Part shown: positions 1-9,043 of the stretch, piece by piece
Numbering within the stretch: position 1 is the first letter of the stretch
How the letters are laid out: every line of letters begins with the position of its first letter
Assembly: GCF_030418305.1 (NCBI RefSeq)
Contig: NZ_JAUHPX010000004.1
Coordinates: 270,893-334,892 of the forward strand
Direction of reading: 5' to 3'
DNA length: 64,000 nucleotides
Origin: Demequina lignilytica
GTDB lineage: Bacteria > Actinomycetota > Actinomycetes > Actinomycetales > Demequinaceae
The notes under the pieces: model-generated
Databases searched by the model: none
The model's input: only the letters and a program-made list of their open reading frames with translations
Told to the model about the DNA's origin: nothing
Made by a program: the position numbers and the translations under genes

Positions 1-128
1 CGCCGCAGAAGCTGCTGGATGTGTCGATGCTCGCCAACCTGGGCTGGACTTCGCAGATCTCCCTTGAGGAGGGTCTGCGGCGCACCGTGGCCTGGTACCA
101 CGAGAACGCCGCGCGCCTTCGGGGGTAA
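1..128 (+). CDS. fcl: GDP-L-fucose synthase, C-terminal end (partial)
   Basis: Only the last 41 codons are present; the reading frame starts at base 3 and the stop TAA is at 126-128. The tail reads PQKLLDVSMLANLGW and then LEEGLRRTVAWYHENAARLRG with a few residues between. This matches the closing region of GDP-L-fucose synthases (extended SDR family), which convert GDP-4-keto-6-deoxymannose to GDP-L-fucose. A strong terminator follows at once, so the gene ends a rightward operon. Its position next to the polysaccharide genes suggests fucose is a component of the polymer (inference). Another sugar-nucleotide epimerase is possible because the NAD domain and active site lie outside the window. 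Confidence 0.8.
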   Translation, partial: PQKLLDVSMLANLGWTSQISLEEGLRRTVAWYHENAARLRG

Positions 129-154
129 CTCACAGCGCATACCCACCGCGCAAT

Positions 155-190
155 GCGAAAGCCCCCCGCCGGACGGCGGGGGGCTTTCGC
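155..190. terminator. Strong bidirectional hairpin terminator
   Basis: A perfect 16-bp stem (155-170 with 175-190, loop GGAC) has GCGAAAGCCCCCCGCC as its left arm. It lies between the convergent ends of the fucose synthase gene and the LASTG surface protein gene. The arms start and end in A/T-containing ends, so it can work in both directions. Confidence 0.85.
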
Positions 191-202
191 GTGGGTGAAG
201 TC

Positions 203-703
203 TTACGCGTCCTGCATCTGACGGCGACGCGCCGCGACGAAGACGGTGGCGGCACCGGCGACGAGCAGGGCACCCGCGCCGATCGCGAGGCCGGTGTTCT
301 CGAAGCCGGTCGAGGCGAGACCGTCCGTGTCGGTGGTGCCCGTCGAGGTCGAGACGACGTCGACGGTAGCGGTGCCGACGGTCGAGCCCTCGGAGACCGC
401 GGTCACGCCGAGCACGCCGAGCTCCGAAGGCGCGGTCAGCGAGAAGGTGGCGCTGTCGGTGGTGAACGACGTCGGAGCGATCGTCAGCACGTTCCCGTTC
501 GGGAGGGTCACACGGAGCTCGAGGGTCCCACCGTTCGGACCGGTCACGGTGCACTCGAAGCTCCGGCCGGTCTCCACCTGGGTCACCGAGCAGGTGATGG
601 AGTACTCGGACGCCGGGTAGGTCACCGGAGCCGCCTGAGCCGCAGCAGGGGCGAGCACGATCGCGCCCGCCAGAGCAAGTGCGGCGATGGTCTTACGAAT
701 CAT
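203..703 (-). CDS. Small secreted protein with LAXTG-like wall-anchor tail
   Basis: The product is about 166 aa. I chose the ATG at 703 because it follows a GGGAGG ribosome site and opens a clean signal peptide (MIRKTIAALALAGAIVLAP, cleavage after AQA). The middle is a compact beta-rich domain with two Cys (in ITCSV and FECTV) that could form a disulfide, followed by a Thr/Ser/Asp linker. The C-terminus has LASTG, a hydrophobic helix (GLAIGAGALLVAGAATVFVAA) and RRRQ. This is the layout of a sortase substrate, and LAXTG is the motif used by class E sortases in high-GC Gram-positive bacteria. A related small protein with the same GAGALLVAGAATV helix lies at the other edge of the polysaccharide locus (21479-21820). 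The function of the ectodomain is unknown. Confidence 0.8.
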   Translation of the reverse strand: MIRKTIAALALAGAIVLAPAAAQAAPVTYPASEYSITCSVTQVETGRSFECTVTGPNGGTLELRVTLPNGNVLTIAPTSFTTDSATFSLTAPSELGVLGVTAVSEGSTVGTATVDVVSTSTGTTDTDGLASTGFENTGLAIGAGALLVAGAATVFVAARRRQMQDA

Positions 704-762
704 TTCAATGCCTCCCAGCGCGCGGCAGCCCCTCAAAGCCACCATTGATTTCCACGTGAATG

Positions 763-2541
763 CTAACAGCCCTCAGCGACTCTATCGGTCGCCGCCTCGT
801 AAACATTAGGTTTCGGACCAGGGGTATCGACGTACACCGGGGGCAGGAGGCCCGCCTGCGAGGCGGCGATCTCGAAGGTGTAGGTCACGCTTTGTCCGGG
901 TTCGAGCACCACCCTGACGGTTCCGACGGTGCGCCCCTCCTGCTGCTCCGGGTTGAGGCCCGCTTGCGCGCCGTCCTCGGTGACCTTGGTCACACCCGTC
1001 CCGCCACGCGGGTAGACGAGGAGGTTGGCATGGAATTCGCCCGCCGGGACGTAGACGTCACCACCCGAGATGTACTCCGGCAGATCCGCGACGTCGCCGT
1101 CGTAGGTATGGGTCAGCGCCACCGCGATGGTCTGGCCCGCGAGCGATCCATCGGTGCACAGGTGGTTCGTCACGGTGGTCGTGGTGTCGACGTAGTAGCC
1201 GATCTTCGAGCCCGAACCGTCGTTCAGGAAGACGCCGAGCGCATCGTCCCTCTCGAGGAAGGCGCCAGCCGCGGGCGTCGTGGCGAGCAGCTCCTGCTCG
1301 CCGCCGTCCGCTGACCAGATCATGAACCTGCCCGCCTCGATGGCGCGCTCAACCCCGCCGAGAACGTTGGTCTCGCCCGAGACGATGCGGCCGAACAGCT
1401 CGGCGGACGCGCGGGCGAAGAACGCGTCCTGCTCGGCCGGGTCCTCGAACGCGAAGTACGCCTGGTTGAGCATGACGTCCGCGAGGTTGTCGCTGGTGAT
1501 GGTGAAGCCCGCCAGCTCGGTGGGCGACGCACCCTCGAGCATCCATCCCAGCGCCACGGGGTCGACGCTGAGCACGCCGTCGACGACCTCGTCGAACTCT
1601 GCTGCCCAGAAGCGGGTCATCAGCTCGGCCGACCGGGGGTACTCGGGGGTGAAGTTCACGTCGTGGGGGTAGATCTCCATGCGCTCGGAGAAGATGCGCA
1701 GCTCGTCGTCCGTCAATCCTCCGACACCGTCGGGCACGACCATCGAGCTCGCGGAGGCGTAGCGACCCTGGGTCATGCGGCCGTCCTCGACCGTGACCTC
1801 GATCACCGCACCCGGGATGCCGCCGGTGGTGCGCGGCTCGGCGTTGTTCTGGACCATCACCAGGTAGGTGCGGGGCTCGTCACCACCGAGCATGGTCGGC
1901 AGGAGCTCCGCCGCGACGTGGCCGCCCTGGACGATCCCGCCGACGGTCTCGAGCTGCTCCCGGAGCTCCACGAACGGGCCGGCGACGGCGTCGATGGTGC
2001 CCGCGATGTCGACGTCCGCGAGCGTCGTCTGCTGCGCATCGAGCGCCTTGGCGGCCTGCGCCAGCGTCTCGCGGTAGGGCTCGAGCGTGTCGGGATCGAT
2101 GCGGCCATCCTCGAAGGCGGGCGCCTCGAGCGCGTCGAGGCTGCCGAGGCCGGCGAGGGGCGCGAGGGCCTCGCGGGCCACTGCGTCGACCGCCTCCCCA
2201 GCGGCCATGAGCGGCACCGCCTGATCCTTCACCCAGGGGAGATGCGCGGCGATCCACCAGTGCGGGCCGCTCGTGGCTCCCGCGAAGGTCTGCGCCGCGG
2301 TCTCAAGCTCGACCACCTCGGCGCTCAGCGCCGTCGCGTCGCGGTCCAGCAGAGCGGTCTTGGCCGCCGCAGCGTGCTGCGTGAGCGCATCCTTCGATCC
2401 GAGCAGCCGAATGCCATCGACCACGAACGCGGCCGCGATCAGCACCAGCCCGATCCCGAGGACCAGCACCACCCAGAAGGTGAGAGTGCGGCGGGTACCG
2501 CGACGCGCATCGTCCACTCGCGCGTGCCGGGGTCTCGCCAT
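763..2541 (-). CDS. DUF4012 domain protein, first copy
   Basis: The product is 592 aa with a basic N-terminus, one membrane helix (about residues 21-48) and a large extracellular DUF4012 domain. Family hallmarks are GPHWWIAAHLPWVKDQAVPL, DEPRTYLVMVQNNAEPR, the GGIPGAVIE turn and GSGSKIGYYVDT. DUF4012 proteins are common in actinobacterial polysaccharide loci but have no assigned biochemical role. The gene lies just downstream of the sugar-phosphate transferase (25-bp gap), probably in one transcript. A paralogue of almost the same length is at 7117-8919, so the locus carries two copies. A role in export or attachment of the polymer at the cell surface is an inference from location. Confidence 0.88.
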   Translation of the reverse strand: MARPRHARVDDARRGTRRTLTFWVVLVLGIGLVLIAAAFVVDGIRLLGSKDALTQHAAAAKTALLDRDATALSAEVVELETAAQTFAGATSGPHWWIAAHLPWVKDQAVPLMAAGEAVDAVAREALAPLAGLGSLDALEAPAFEDGRIDPDTLEPYRETLAQAAKALDAQQTTLADVDIAGTIDAVAGPFVELREQLETVGGIVQGGHVAAELLPTMLGGDEPRTYLVMVQNNAEPRTTGGIPGAVIEVTVEDGRMTQGRYASASSMVVPDGVGGLTDDELRIFSERMEIYPHDVNFTPEYPRSAELMTRFWAAEFDEVVDGVLSVDPVALGWMLEGASPTELAGFTITSDNLADVMLNQAYFAFEDPAEQDAFFARASAELFGRIVSGETNVLGGVERAIEAGRFMIWSADGGEQELLATTPAAGAFLERDDALGVFLNDGSGSKIGYYVDTTTTVTNHLCTDGSLAGQTIAVALTHTYDGDVADLPEYISGGDVYVPAGEFHANLLVYPRGGTGVTKVTEDGAQAGLNPEQQEGRTVGTVRVVLEPGQSVTYTFEIAASQAGLLPPVYVDTPGPKPNVYEAATDRVAEGC

Positions 2542-2566
2542 GGTCGCTCAGCGTAGCCGGGAGATC

Positions 2567-4108
2567 TCAGTACGCCCCGCGGCCCGCGAGGACCGCGCCG
2601 ACGGTGCGCAGGATGATGATGAGGTCGCCCGCGAGCGACCAGTTCTCCGTGTAGTAGAGGTCAAGCCGGACGGACTCGTCCCAGCTGAGGTCGCTGCGTC
2701 CGCTCACCTGCCACAGGCCGGTGATGCCGGGCTTGACGAGCTGGCGGCGCGCGGTGCGCTCGTCCCACTGCTCGACCTCCCGGCGCAGAGGGGGGCGGGG
2801 CCCCACCAGCGACATGTCGCCCTTGAGGACGTTGAGGAGCTGGGGGATCTCGTCGATGCTGAACCTTCTGAGAACCCGGCCCACCGAGGTGACACGGGGG
2901 TCGTCCTTCATCTTGAACAAGACCTCGTTGCCCTCGGCGCGATCCTGCTCACGCAGGGCGATCAGCCGCTCCTCGGCGTCGACGTACATGGAGCGGAACT
3001 TCAGCATCGCGAACGGCTCGAGGTTGCGGCCGATGCGCTCCTGGCGGAAGAACACGGGGCCCGGGCTGGTGAGCTTGATCAGCGCGGCGACGATCAGCAT
3101 GGGGATGGCGCCGAGCAGGAGGAGCGCGCCGGCGGTGACCTTGTCGGCGATCTCCTTCGCGTAGTACTGCCCGCCCTCGAACTTCGGGATATCGACGTGG
3201 AGCAGAGGCAGCCCCTCGACGGGCGACATCGACACGCGCGGGCCGGCCACGTCGACCATCGCGGGGGCGACGATCAGCCCGATGCCTGTCCCCTCGAGCG
3301 CCCAGCCGAGCTCGCGGGACTCCTTGAGGCTCATCGCATCGGTGCCCGACAGGAGAACGAACTCGGCCCGGCGGTCGATGGCGACCTGCGCCGCATCGTC
3401 CAGGCTGCCGAGCAAGGGGACATCCGCCAGATCCTCATCGCGGAACTCATGCCCGGCCGGGAGGCACGCGCCGATCACGTTGTACCCGGCACGGCGGGAG
3501 CGGCGGATGCGGCGGATCATCTGGCCGCTGGTGATGGTCGGCCCCACCACGATCACCTGGGCGAGAAGCTCGCCGTTGTCGCGCTGCGCGTGGATAAACT
3601 GCCGCCACGCGGCACGGTAGACGAGCAGCGCGAGGGTGCCGAGCGGGATGGCGAACAGCAGGTAGCCGCGGCTCACGTCCCACTGGGTGAGGAAGCCGAT
3701 CACGGCGACGATGGCGAAGACGCGCCAGCCGGCGAGCACCACGCGCTGGAACTCCTGGGGGCCATGACCGAGGATCATCGGGTCGCGTGAGCGGGTCCAG
3801 CCCAGGTTGAGCACCCACAGCACGGCGATGGCGAGTGTGACCTGCCAGTAATGCCGGCCGCCTCCCGCACCCGCGAGCGGTGCGAACGGGTCCCAGCCGA
3901 AGCGCGCGGCGTGCGCAAGGATCATCGTCAGCGTCACCACGGCGACGTCGGAGACGAACAGCCGACTCTCGTACTTGCGGGCCCAGCCGCGCGAGCCATA
4001 CATCCGCTGCGCGGACGCCCTCACGCCCGCGCTGCCCCCCTTGACAGTCATACGGGCCAGGGTAGCCGCGGCTGCGGACATCACTTGTACAGGCGTGAAA
4101 CTTCTCAC
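2567..4108 (-). CDS. Polyprenyl-phosphate sugar-1-phosphate transferase, first copy
   Basis: The product is up to 513 aa and belongs to the WbaP/WcaJ family that starts repeat-unit synthesis by moving a sugar phosphate onto undecaprenyl phosphate. The N-terminal half has several membrane helices and a CoA-binding-like fold; another helix near residue 335 precedes the catalytic domain. That domain shows PVFFRQERIGRN, MLKFRSMYVDAEERL, DPRVTSVGRVLRRFSIDEIP, NVLKGDMSLVGPRPPLRREV and GLWQVSGRSDLSWDE. The start is uncertain: a GTG at 4108, an ATG at 4081 and an ATG at 4051 are in frame and none has a clear ribosome site. It is divergent from the Wzc-like gene at 4186, so promoters for both should lie around 4060-4185. 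A second copy is at 19936. Confidence 0.93.
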   Translation of the reverse strand: MRSFTPVQVMSAAAATLARMTVKGGSAGVRASAQRMYGSRGWARKYESRLFVSDVAVVTLTMILAHAARFGWDPFAPLAGAGGGRHYWQVTLAIAVLWVLNLGWTRSRDPMILGHGPQEFQRVVLAGWRVFAIVAVIGFLTQWDVSRGYLLFAIPLGTLALLVYRAAWRQFIHAQRDNGELLAQVIVVGPTITSGQMIRRIRRSRRAGYNVIGACLPAGHEFRDEDLADVPLLGSLDDAAQVAIDRRAEFVLLSGTDAMSLKESRELGWALEGTGIGLIVAPAMVDVAGPRVSMSPVEGLPLLHVDIPKFEGGQYYAKEIADKVTAGALLLLGAIPMLIVAALIKLTSPGPVFFRQERIGRNLEPFAMLKFRSMYVDAEERLIALREQDRAEGNEVLFKMKDDPRVTSVGRVLRRFSIDEIPQLLNVLKGDMSLVGPRPPLRREVEQWDERTARRQLVKPGITGLWQVSGRSDLSWDESVRLDLYYTENWSLAGDLIIILRTVGAVLAGRGAY

Positions 4109-4185
4109 TCTGCGCGTGGAAGGATAGGCGGCGGTGCGAGGCTGGTTTCTCTCGCGTACGGCGACGACCTGTTCAGGGGGATGAC

Positions 4186-5571
4186 TTGGAGCTGCACGAC
4201 TACCTCAGGGTGCTGAGGAAGAACTGGCTGCTCATCGTCCTGCTGACGGCGCTGGGCGCGGGCGCGGGTTTCGCGTACTCGCTCCTCGCGACTCCGGTCT
4301 ACACCGCGACGGCGAAGGTGTTCGTCTCGACCTCCGGCGCGTCGACCGTGTCGGACCTGGCGACCGGGTCGAACTTCACGCAGCAGCGCGTCAAGACGTA
4401 TGCCGACCTGCTGACCACCTCCGCGGTGCTGCAGCCGACCATCGACTCACTCGGCATCGAGACGTCCGTCGCGTCGCTGCGCGGGCGCCTCTCGGCCTCG
4501 ACTCCGCTCAACACGTCGGTGATCAACATCTCCGTGTCCGACTCTGACCCCGTATTCGCGGCGTCTCTCGCCACCGAGGCGTCGAACCAGCTGATCGATG
4601 TGGTCGAGGACATCGAGACCACCGACTCGGGTGAGGGGTCGCCGGTCTCGCTCACCCTGGTCCAGGCGGCCGAGGTGCCCGACGTGCCGGTGTCACCCAA
4701 CAAGACGCTCAACGTGGCGCTGGGCCTGCTGCTCGGGCTCGCGGTCGGCGTGGGCATCGCGCTGCTGCGCGCGACGCTGGACACGCGCATCCGGAACGAG
4801 CGCGACCTCGAGCGCGTGGTCGATGCCCCGGTGCTGGGCGGCATCGTCTTCGACCCCAAGGCGAAGTCGCGTCCCCTCATCGTCCACGAGGACGCGAAGT
4901 CGCCGCGCGCGGAGTCCTTCCGCACGCTCCGGACGAACCTGCAGTTCCTGGATGCGGAGCGTTCCTCGAGGTCGTTCGTCATCACCTCGTCGATCCCCTC
5001 CGAGGGGAAGTCGACCACCGCCGCGAACCTCGCCATCACGCTCGCCGAGGCGGGGGCACGGGTCCTGCTGGTCGGGGCCGACCTGCGCCGGCCCAAGATG
5101 GGGTCCTACATGGGCATCGAGGCCGGCACGGGCCTGACGGACGTGCTGATCGGGCGCCTGTCGCTCGACGATGCGATCCAGCGCTGGGGACGCACGGACC
5201 TCTACCTGCTCCCCGCCGGTTCGATCCCGCCGAATCCGTCGGAGCTGCTGGGCTCTTCGCTGATGGCGTCGCTCATCACGGACCTGGACGAGCGCTTCGA
5301 CGTGGTGCTCTACGACGCTCCTCCCCTGCTTCCGGTCACCGATGCCGCCGTGCTCGCGCGCCTGGTCGGCGGCACCGTGCTGATCGTCGCCGCGGGCAAG
5401 ACCCACGCGCCTCAGCTGGACTCGGCCGTGGCCGCGCTGGAGACCGTCGGGGCGCCGGTGTCGGGACTCGTCTTGACGATGCTGCCCTCGCGCGGGCCCG
5501 ACGCGTACGGCTACGGTCGCTACGGCTACGTCTATGGCGACGAGGAGCCGGCGAAGGCCGGGAAGAAGTAA
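4186..5571 (+). CDS. Wzc-like chain-length regulator with tyrosine kinase domain, first copy
   Basis: The product is 461 aa. The TTG start follows TTCAGGGGGATGAC. Two membrane helices (about 13-33 and 177-196) flank a Wzz-type extracellular domain. The cytoplasmic bacterial tyrosine-kinase domain has Walker A SSIPSEGKSTTAAN (about 268-281), Walker A' GADLRRPKMG and Walker B VVLYDAPPLLPVTDAA. The tail YGYGRYGYVYGDEE is a Tyr cluster, the usual autophosphorylation site. Fused membrane and kinase parts of this kind control polymer length and export; a low-molecular-weight phosphatase at 9044 would dephosphorylate it. The second copy (11661) has a very different tail. Confidence 0.93.
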   Translation: MELHDYLRVLRKNWLLIVLLTALGAGAGFAYSLLATPVYTATAKVFVSTSGASTVSDLATGSNFTQQRVKTYADLLTTSAVLQPTIDSLGIETSVASLRGRLSASTPLNTSVINISVSDSDPVFAASLATEASNQLIDVVEDIETTDSGEGSPVSLTLVQAAEVPDVPVSPNKTLNVALGLLLGLAVGVGIALLRATLDTRIRNERDLERVVDAPVLGGIVFDPKAKSRPLIVHEDAKSPRAESFRTLRTNLQFLDAERSSRSFVITSSIPSEGKSTTAANLAITLAEAGARVLLVGADLRRPKMGSYMGIEAGTGLTDVLIGRLSLDDAIQRWGRTDLYLLPAGSIPPNPSELLGSSLMASLITDLDERFDVVLYDAPPLLPVTDAAVLARLVGGTVLIVAAGKTHAPQLDSAVAALETVGAPVSGLVLTMLPSRGPDAYGYGRYGYVYGDEEPAKAGKK

Positions 5572-5643
5572 CTCTCCACCGTTCTCCACCGGCGCATCGT
5601 CCGGTTTGTCGGCTTTGTCTGACCCCTCTGGTCTGATGGTTCC

Positions 5644-7068
5644 ATGGAGTTCTCGGACACGGCCTTGTACGCGGCGCTCGCCGCGCTGCATCGCTACGCG
5701 GACACCAACCTGCTCGAGCTCGACGAGCCCACCGTGGTCGAGATCCAGGACGCCGCCGCCCTGGTCATGCGCCTCGCCGAGGTCCCCTTCGCCACCACCT
5801 CGGCGGTGATCGAGATGAAGCATGCGGCCGCCGCGCGCCGTCGCGGACACCAGAACGCCACGTCCCAGAACGCCAACGCCGCCGGCACGTCGCACGGGCG
5901 GGCGCGCGATCTCGCGGAGGCGGGCGGGCTCTTCGGCGGAGAGGACGATGAGGAGGGCCAGTCCGGCGGGACGCCGGACGATGCGGACGGCGGGAACGGC
6001 GGGAACGGCGAGAATGGCGGGGGCGACGGCGGCGAGGAGCAGCAGCGGCGCGAGCTCCCGAAGCCCCCCAAGTACCCGCTCGCCGCGGCCTCCTTCGCGG
6101 CCGGTCGGATCGGCACCGACAAGGCCGCGCTGCTCGCCCGCACGCTCGACAAGCTCGGCGATCGCGCGTCCGAGTTCGAGGAGGACCTGGTCGAGCGAGC
6201 CGAACGGCTCTCCCTCCGCGACCTCAGGCGCGCCTGCGAGTCCCTCCTGGCCCGCCTCGACACCGAGGCCCAGGAGGAGAAGGAACGCCGCCAGCACGCC
6301 GAGCGCGCCGCCGTGATCCGCCGCCGCGCCGACGGCATGGTCGAGCTCCGCGCCGTGCTCGACCCCGCCTCGGCCGCGCCCGTGGTCGCGTGGTGCGAGG
6401 CGCAGGTCTCCGACGCCTACAAGCGGCGCCGCACGCAGGACCCCGCGCTCCGCGACACCCGCTCGCGCGTGCAGATCCTCGCCGACGCCGTCACCATGCT
6501 CTTCACCCACGGGCTCGACTGCGAATCCCCCGGCTCCGGCGCCAAGACCACGGTGGTGGTCCGGCTCTCGCTCGAGGCGCTGCAGAGCGGGCGCGGAACC
6601 GCCGACTGCGACCAGCTCGAGACCCCTCTCAGCGCCGCGGCCGCGCGCCGTCTGGCGGTGGATGCCGGATTCCTCCCGATCGTCCTCGGCGGCAAGTCCC
6701 AGGTGCTGGATCTGGGCAGCACACGCCGCCTCTTCAGCCACGCGCAACGCGTGGCGCTCCTCGAACGGGACGGCGGGTGCGCCTTCTGCCATGCGCCTCC
6801 CCAATGGACGGCCGCGCATCACATCGAGTACTGGGCGCGAGACGGCGGTCGAACGGACCTGCGTAACGGCGCGATGCTCTGCACCGCCTGCCACCATCGC
6901 ATCCACGACGAAGGCTGGCAGATCCAGGTCCGCGGACCGGGCGCGGCCCGCGGTGGCGGGACCATCTGGTTCATCCCGCCGCCGGACATCGATGCGGCGC
7001 GCACACCGCGGCTCGGAGGACGGGCGGCGCTGGAGATCAGGTCAAAGGATGACGAGCAGGCCGCGTAG
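5644..7068 (+). CDS. DUF222/HNH endonuclease family protein (13E12-like)
   Basis: The product is 474 aa. The N-terminal and central parts resemble DUF222 (13E12 repeat family), interrupted at about residues 90-140 by a low-complexity Gly/Asn/Asp/Glu segment (DDADGGNGGNGENGGGDGG). The C-terminus has a complete HNH motif: CAFCHAPPQWTAAHHIEYWA, then DGGRTDLRNGAMLC and CTACHHRIHDEGW, with two CxxC metal pairs. Such genes are multicopy in actinobacterial genomes and are often linked to mobile DNA; their biological role is not settled. It sits inside the polysaccharide locus with no evident functional link, so it may be an insertion. No repeats marking insertion ends were seen. Confidence 0.9.
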   Translation: MEFSDTALYAALAALHRYADTNLLELDEPTVVEIQDAAALVMRLAEVPFATTSAVIEMKHAAAARRRGHQNATSQNANAAGTSHGRARDLAEAGGLFGGEDDEEGQSGGTPDDADGGNGGNGENGGGDGGEEQQRRELPKPPKYPLAAASFAAGRIGTDKAALLARTLDKLGDRASEFEEDLVERAERLSLRDLRRACESLLARLDTEAQEEKERRQHAERAAVIRRRADGMVELRAVLDPASAAPVVAWCEAQVSDAYKRRRTQDPALRDTRSRVQILADAVTMLFTHGLDCESPGSGAKTTVVVRLSLEALQSGRGTADCDQLETPLSAAAARRLAVDAGFLPIVLGGKSQVLDLGSTRRLFSHAQRVALLERDGGCAFCHAPPQWTAAHHIEYWARDGGRTDLRNGAMLCTACHHRIHDEGWQIQVRGPGAARGGGTIWFIPPPDIDAARTPRLGGRAALEIRSKDDEQAA

Positions 7069-7116
7069 GGGTGCGCTCGACGGCGCGGGCGGCAGCTACG
7101 GTCGCCCGCGGCTGGT

Positions 7117-8919
7117 TCAGCAGCCCGACGCAGCCGCGGTGAGTCGCTCGACGTCGACCGACCCGGGACCCGGGGTCAACCAGACATCGCCCGGCTCCAA
7201 GCCCGCCGCTCGCGGCTCCAGCCGGTACTCCAACACGGCTTGGTCGCCCGGATCGAGCACCACGCGAGCGGTGACCGTCTGGCGGCCGTCGTGGCTGTTG
7301 ACGGCGACCGAGGCGGGGTCCCCGTCCTGCCACGCCTCCGCGACACGCATGCCCTCGGGCGGGTAGATGATCACGTTGGCGTGGAACTGGCCCGCCGGCA
7401 CGAATCCGCCCCCGACGCCGACGTAGTCGGGAAGGTCGGCGACGTCGCCGTCGTAGTTGTGGGTCAGCGTCACCTCGACCGACTGGCCGACAAGCGACTC
7501 GTCAGAGCACATCAGGTCGGTCACCGCCATGCCGGTGTCGACGTAGTAGCCGATCTTCGAGCCCGAGCCGTCGTTGATGAAGACCCCGAGCGCATCCCGG
7601 TCCTCGAGGAAGTCCCCCGAGATCGGGAGGTCCGCGAGCAGCTCCTGCTCCTCCGGATGGACCGACCAGAGGATGAACCGGTGCGCATCGATCGCGCGGC
7701 TGACGCCGTCGACCGCGCTGCCCGTGCCCGCCAGCAGCTGTCCGAACAGCGCCCGGGCGGCATCGGCGAAGAACGCGTCCTGCTCCCGCGGCGTCTCGAA
7801 CGCGTAGTAGGTCCCGTTGAGCAGCGTCTCCGCCAGAGTGTCGCCCGCGAGCGTGATCCCGTCCACCTCGACCGGCGGGGCGTCCCCGAGCATCCACGAC
7901 AGCGCCACCGGATCGAGCGACAGCACGCCGTCGACCTCCCCGCCGCCGCCACGCGCCCAGAAGGCCGCCGCCAGCTCTGCGGCGCGCGGGAACTCGGGCG
8001 TGAAGTTGATGTCCTGGGGGAAGATCGCCATGCGCTCGGTGTAGAGGGTCAGCTCGTCGTCGGTGAGCGGGGCGACCTGATCCGGCACCTCGAGCGAGAA
8101 CGCCGGGACCACGGCGCCCGTGGAGAGGCGCCCGTCGTCGGCCGTGAGCTCGATGAACGCGCCGGGGATGCCTCCGCTCGCGCGCGGCTCCGCGTTGTTC
8201 TGCACGATCACCACATAGGTGCGCGGCTCGTCCGCCCCCAGCATGGCGGGCAGCAGCTCCGCCGTCGCATGCGCCGCGTCGACGGTCGCCGCGAGCTCCC
8301 CGACCTGCGCCTCGAGCGCGACGAAGGGCTCCCGGATCAGGTCGACCGTGCCCGCGATCTCGACCGCCGCCAGCGCCTCGACCTGGGCGTCGAGCGCCTC
8401 CGCTGCCGTCGCCAGCGCGGGACGGTACGGCTCGAGCAGCAGCGGATCGATGCGACCGTCGGTCACGGTGGGCGTGCTGAGCGCCCCGAGGTCACCCGCC
8501 TGCGCGAGAGGCGCGAGCACGTCGTCCGCGATGACCGCGGCCGCCGCACCCGCCGCCACCAGCGGCACGGCCTGATCGCGGACGCCCACCAGGTGGGTGG
8601 CGATCCACCAGTGCGGCCCATCGGTGGCGCCCGTGAAGTCGCGTGCCGCCTCCTGCAGCGCGTCAACCTCGGCCTCGAGCGCTTCCGCGTCGCGCGCGGC
8701 GAGCGCGTCCTGCGCGGCGCTCGCCCGGGTCTCGAGATCGGCGGCGGCGGTCCGCAGCGTCATCGCGTCGACCGCGAACGCCGCCACCAGGGCCACCAGC
8801 GCGACCACGGGGATCGCGAGGATCGCCAGCGTCAACGCGCCAAGCCCGCGCTCCTGGGGCGGCCCGGACCGGTCCGGGCGCACGGAGCCGTCCCCAGACG
8901 CTGCATCGTCCGCATCCAC
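7117..8919 (-). CDS. DUF4012 domain protein, second copy
   Basis: The product is 600 aa from a GTG at 8919, chosen because GGGGGAGG stands 4 bases upstream; the open frame extends further but without a ribosome site and into the divergent phosphatase gene. An acidic N-terminal stretch (VDADDAASGDG) precedes one membrane helix (about 29-50) and the DUF4012 domain (GPHWWIATHLVGVRDQAVPL, DEPRTYVVIVQNNAEPR, GGIPGAFIE, GSGSKIGYYVDT). Large blocks match the copy at 763-2541, so the two are paralogues, though clearly diverged. It is divergent from the Wzb-like phosphatase gene. Confidence 0.88.
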   Translation of the reverse strand: MDADDAASGDGSVRPDRSGPPQERGLGALTLAILAIPVVALVALVAAFAVDAMTLRTAAADLETRASAAQDALAARDAEALEAEVDALQEAARDFTGATDGPHWWIATHLVGVRDQAVPLVAAGAAAAVIADDVLAPLAQAGDLGALSTPTVTDGRIDPLLLEPYRPALATAAEALDAQVEALAAVEIAGTVDLIREPFVALEAQVGELAATVDAAHATAELLPAMLGADEPRTYVVIVQNNAEPRASGGIPGAFIELTADDGRLSTGAVVPAFSLEVPDQVAPLTDDELTLYTERMAIFPQDINFTPEFPRAAELAAAFWARGGGGEVDGVLSLDPVALSWMLGDAPPVEVDGITLAGDTLAETLLNGTYYAFETPREQDAFFADAARALFGQLLAGTGSAVDGVSRAIDAHRFILWSVHPEEQELLADLPISGDFLEDRDALGVFINDGSGSKIGYYVDTGMAVTDLMCSDESLVGQSVEVTLTHNYDGDVADLPDYVGVGGGFVPAGQFHANVIIYPPEGMRVAEAWQDGDPASVAVNSHDGRQTVTARVVLDPGDQAVLEYRLEPRAAGLEPGDVWLTPGPGSVDVERLTAAASGC

Positions 8920-9043
8920 GAGGCCTCCCCCAGCCGTGTCCACGCACCAATCTACGTGGGCGACCGCCGAAGCGGGAGGGCCGTCTCGCGCACGCGCTGA
9001 TAGCGTGACCCCGACGCGGCGGCTCGAGCTCGGAAGGGACACC

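Noticed and set aside
4693..6906. A 737-codon minus-strand open frame
   Set aside because: It runs across two unrelated plus-strand genes (Wzc-like and HNH), so it is a shadow of high-GC codon use.
5644..7068. Homing endonuclease or insertion element
   Set aside because: The HNH gene has no terminal repeats or target duplication that I can see, and DUF222/HNH genes are normal chromosomal residents of actinobacteria.
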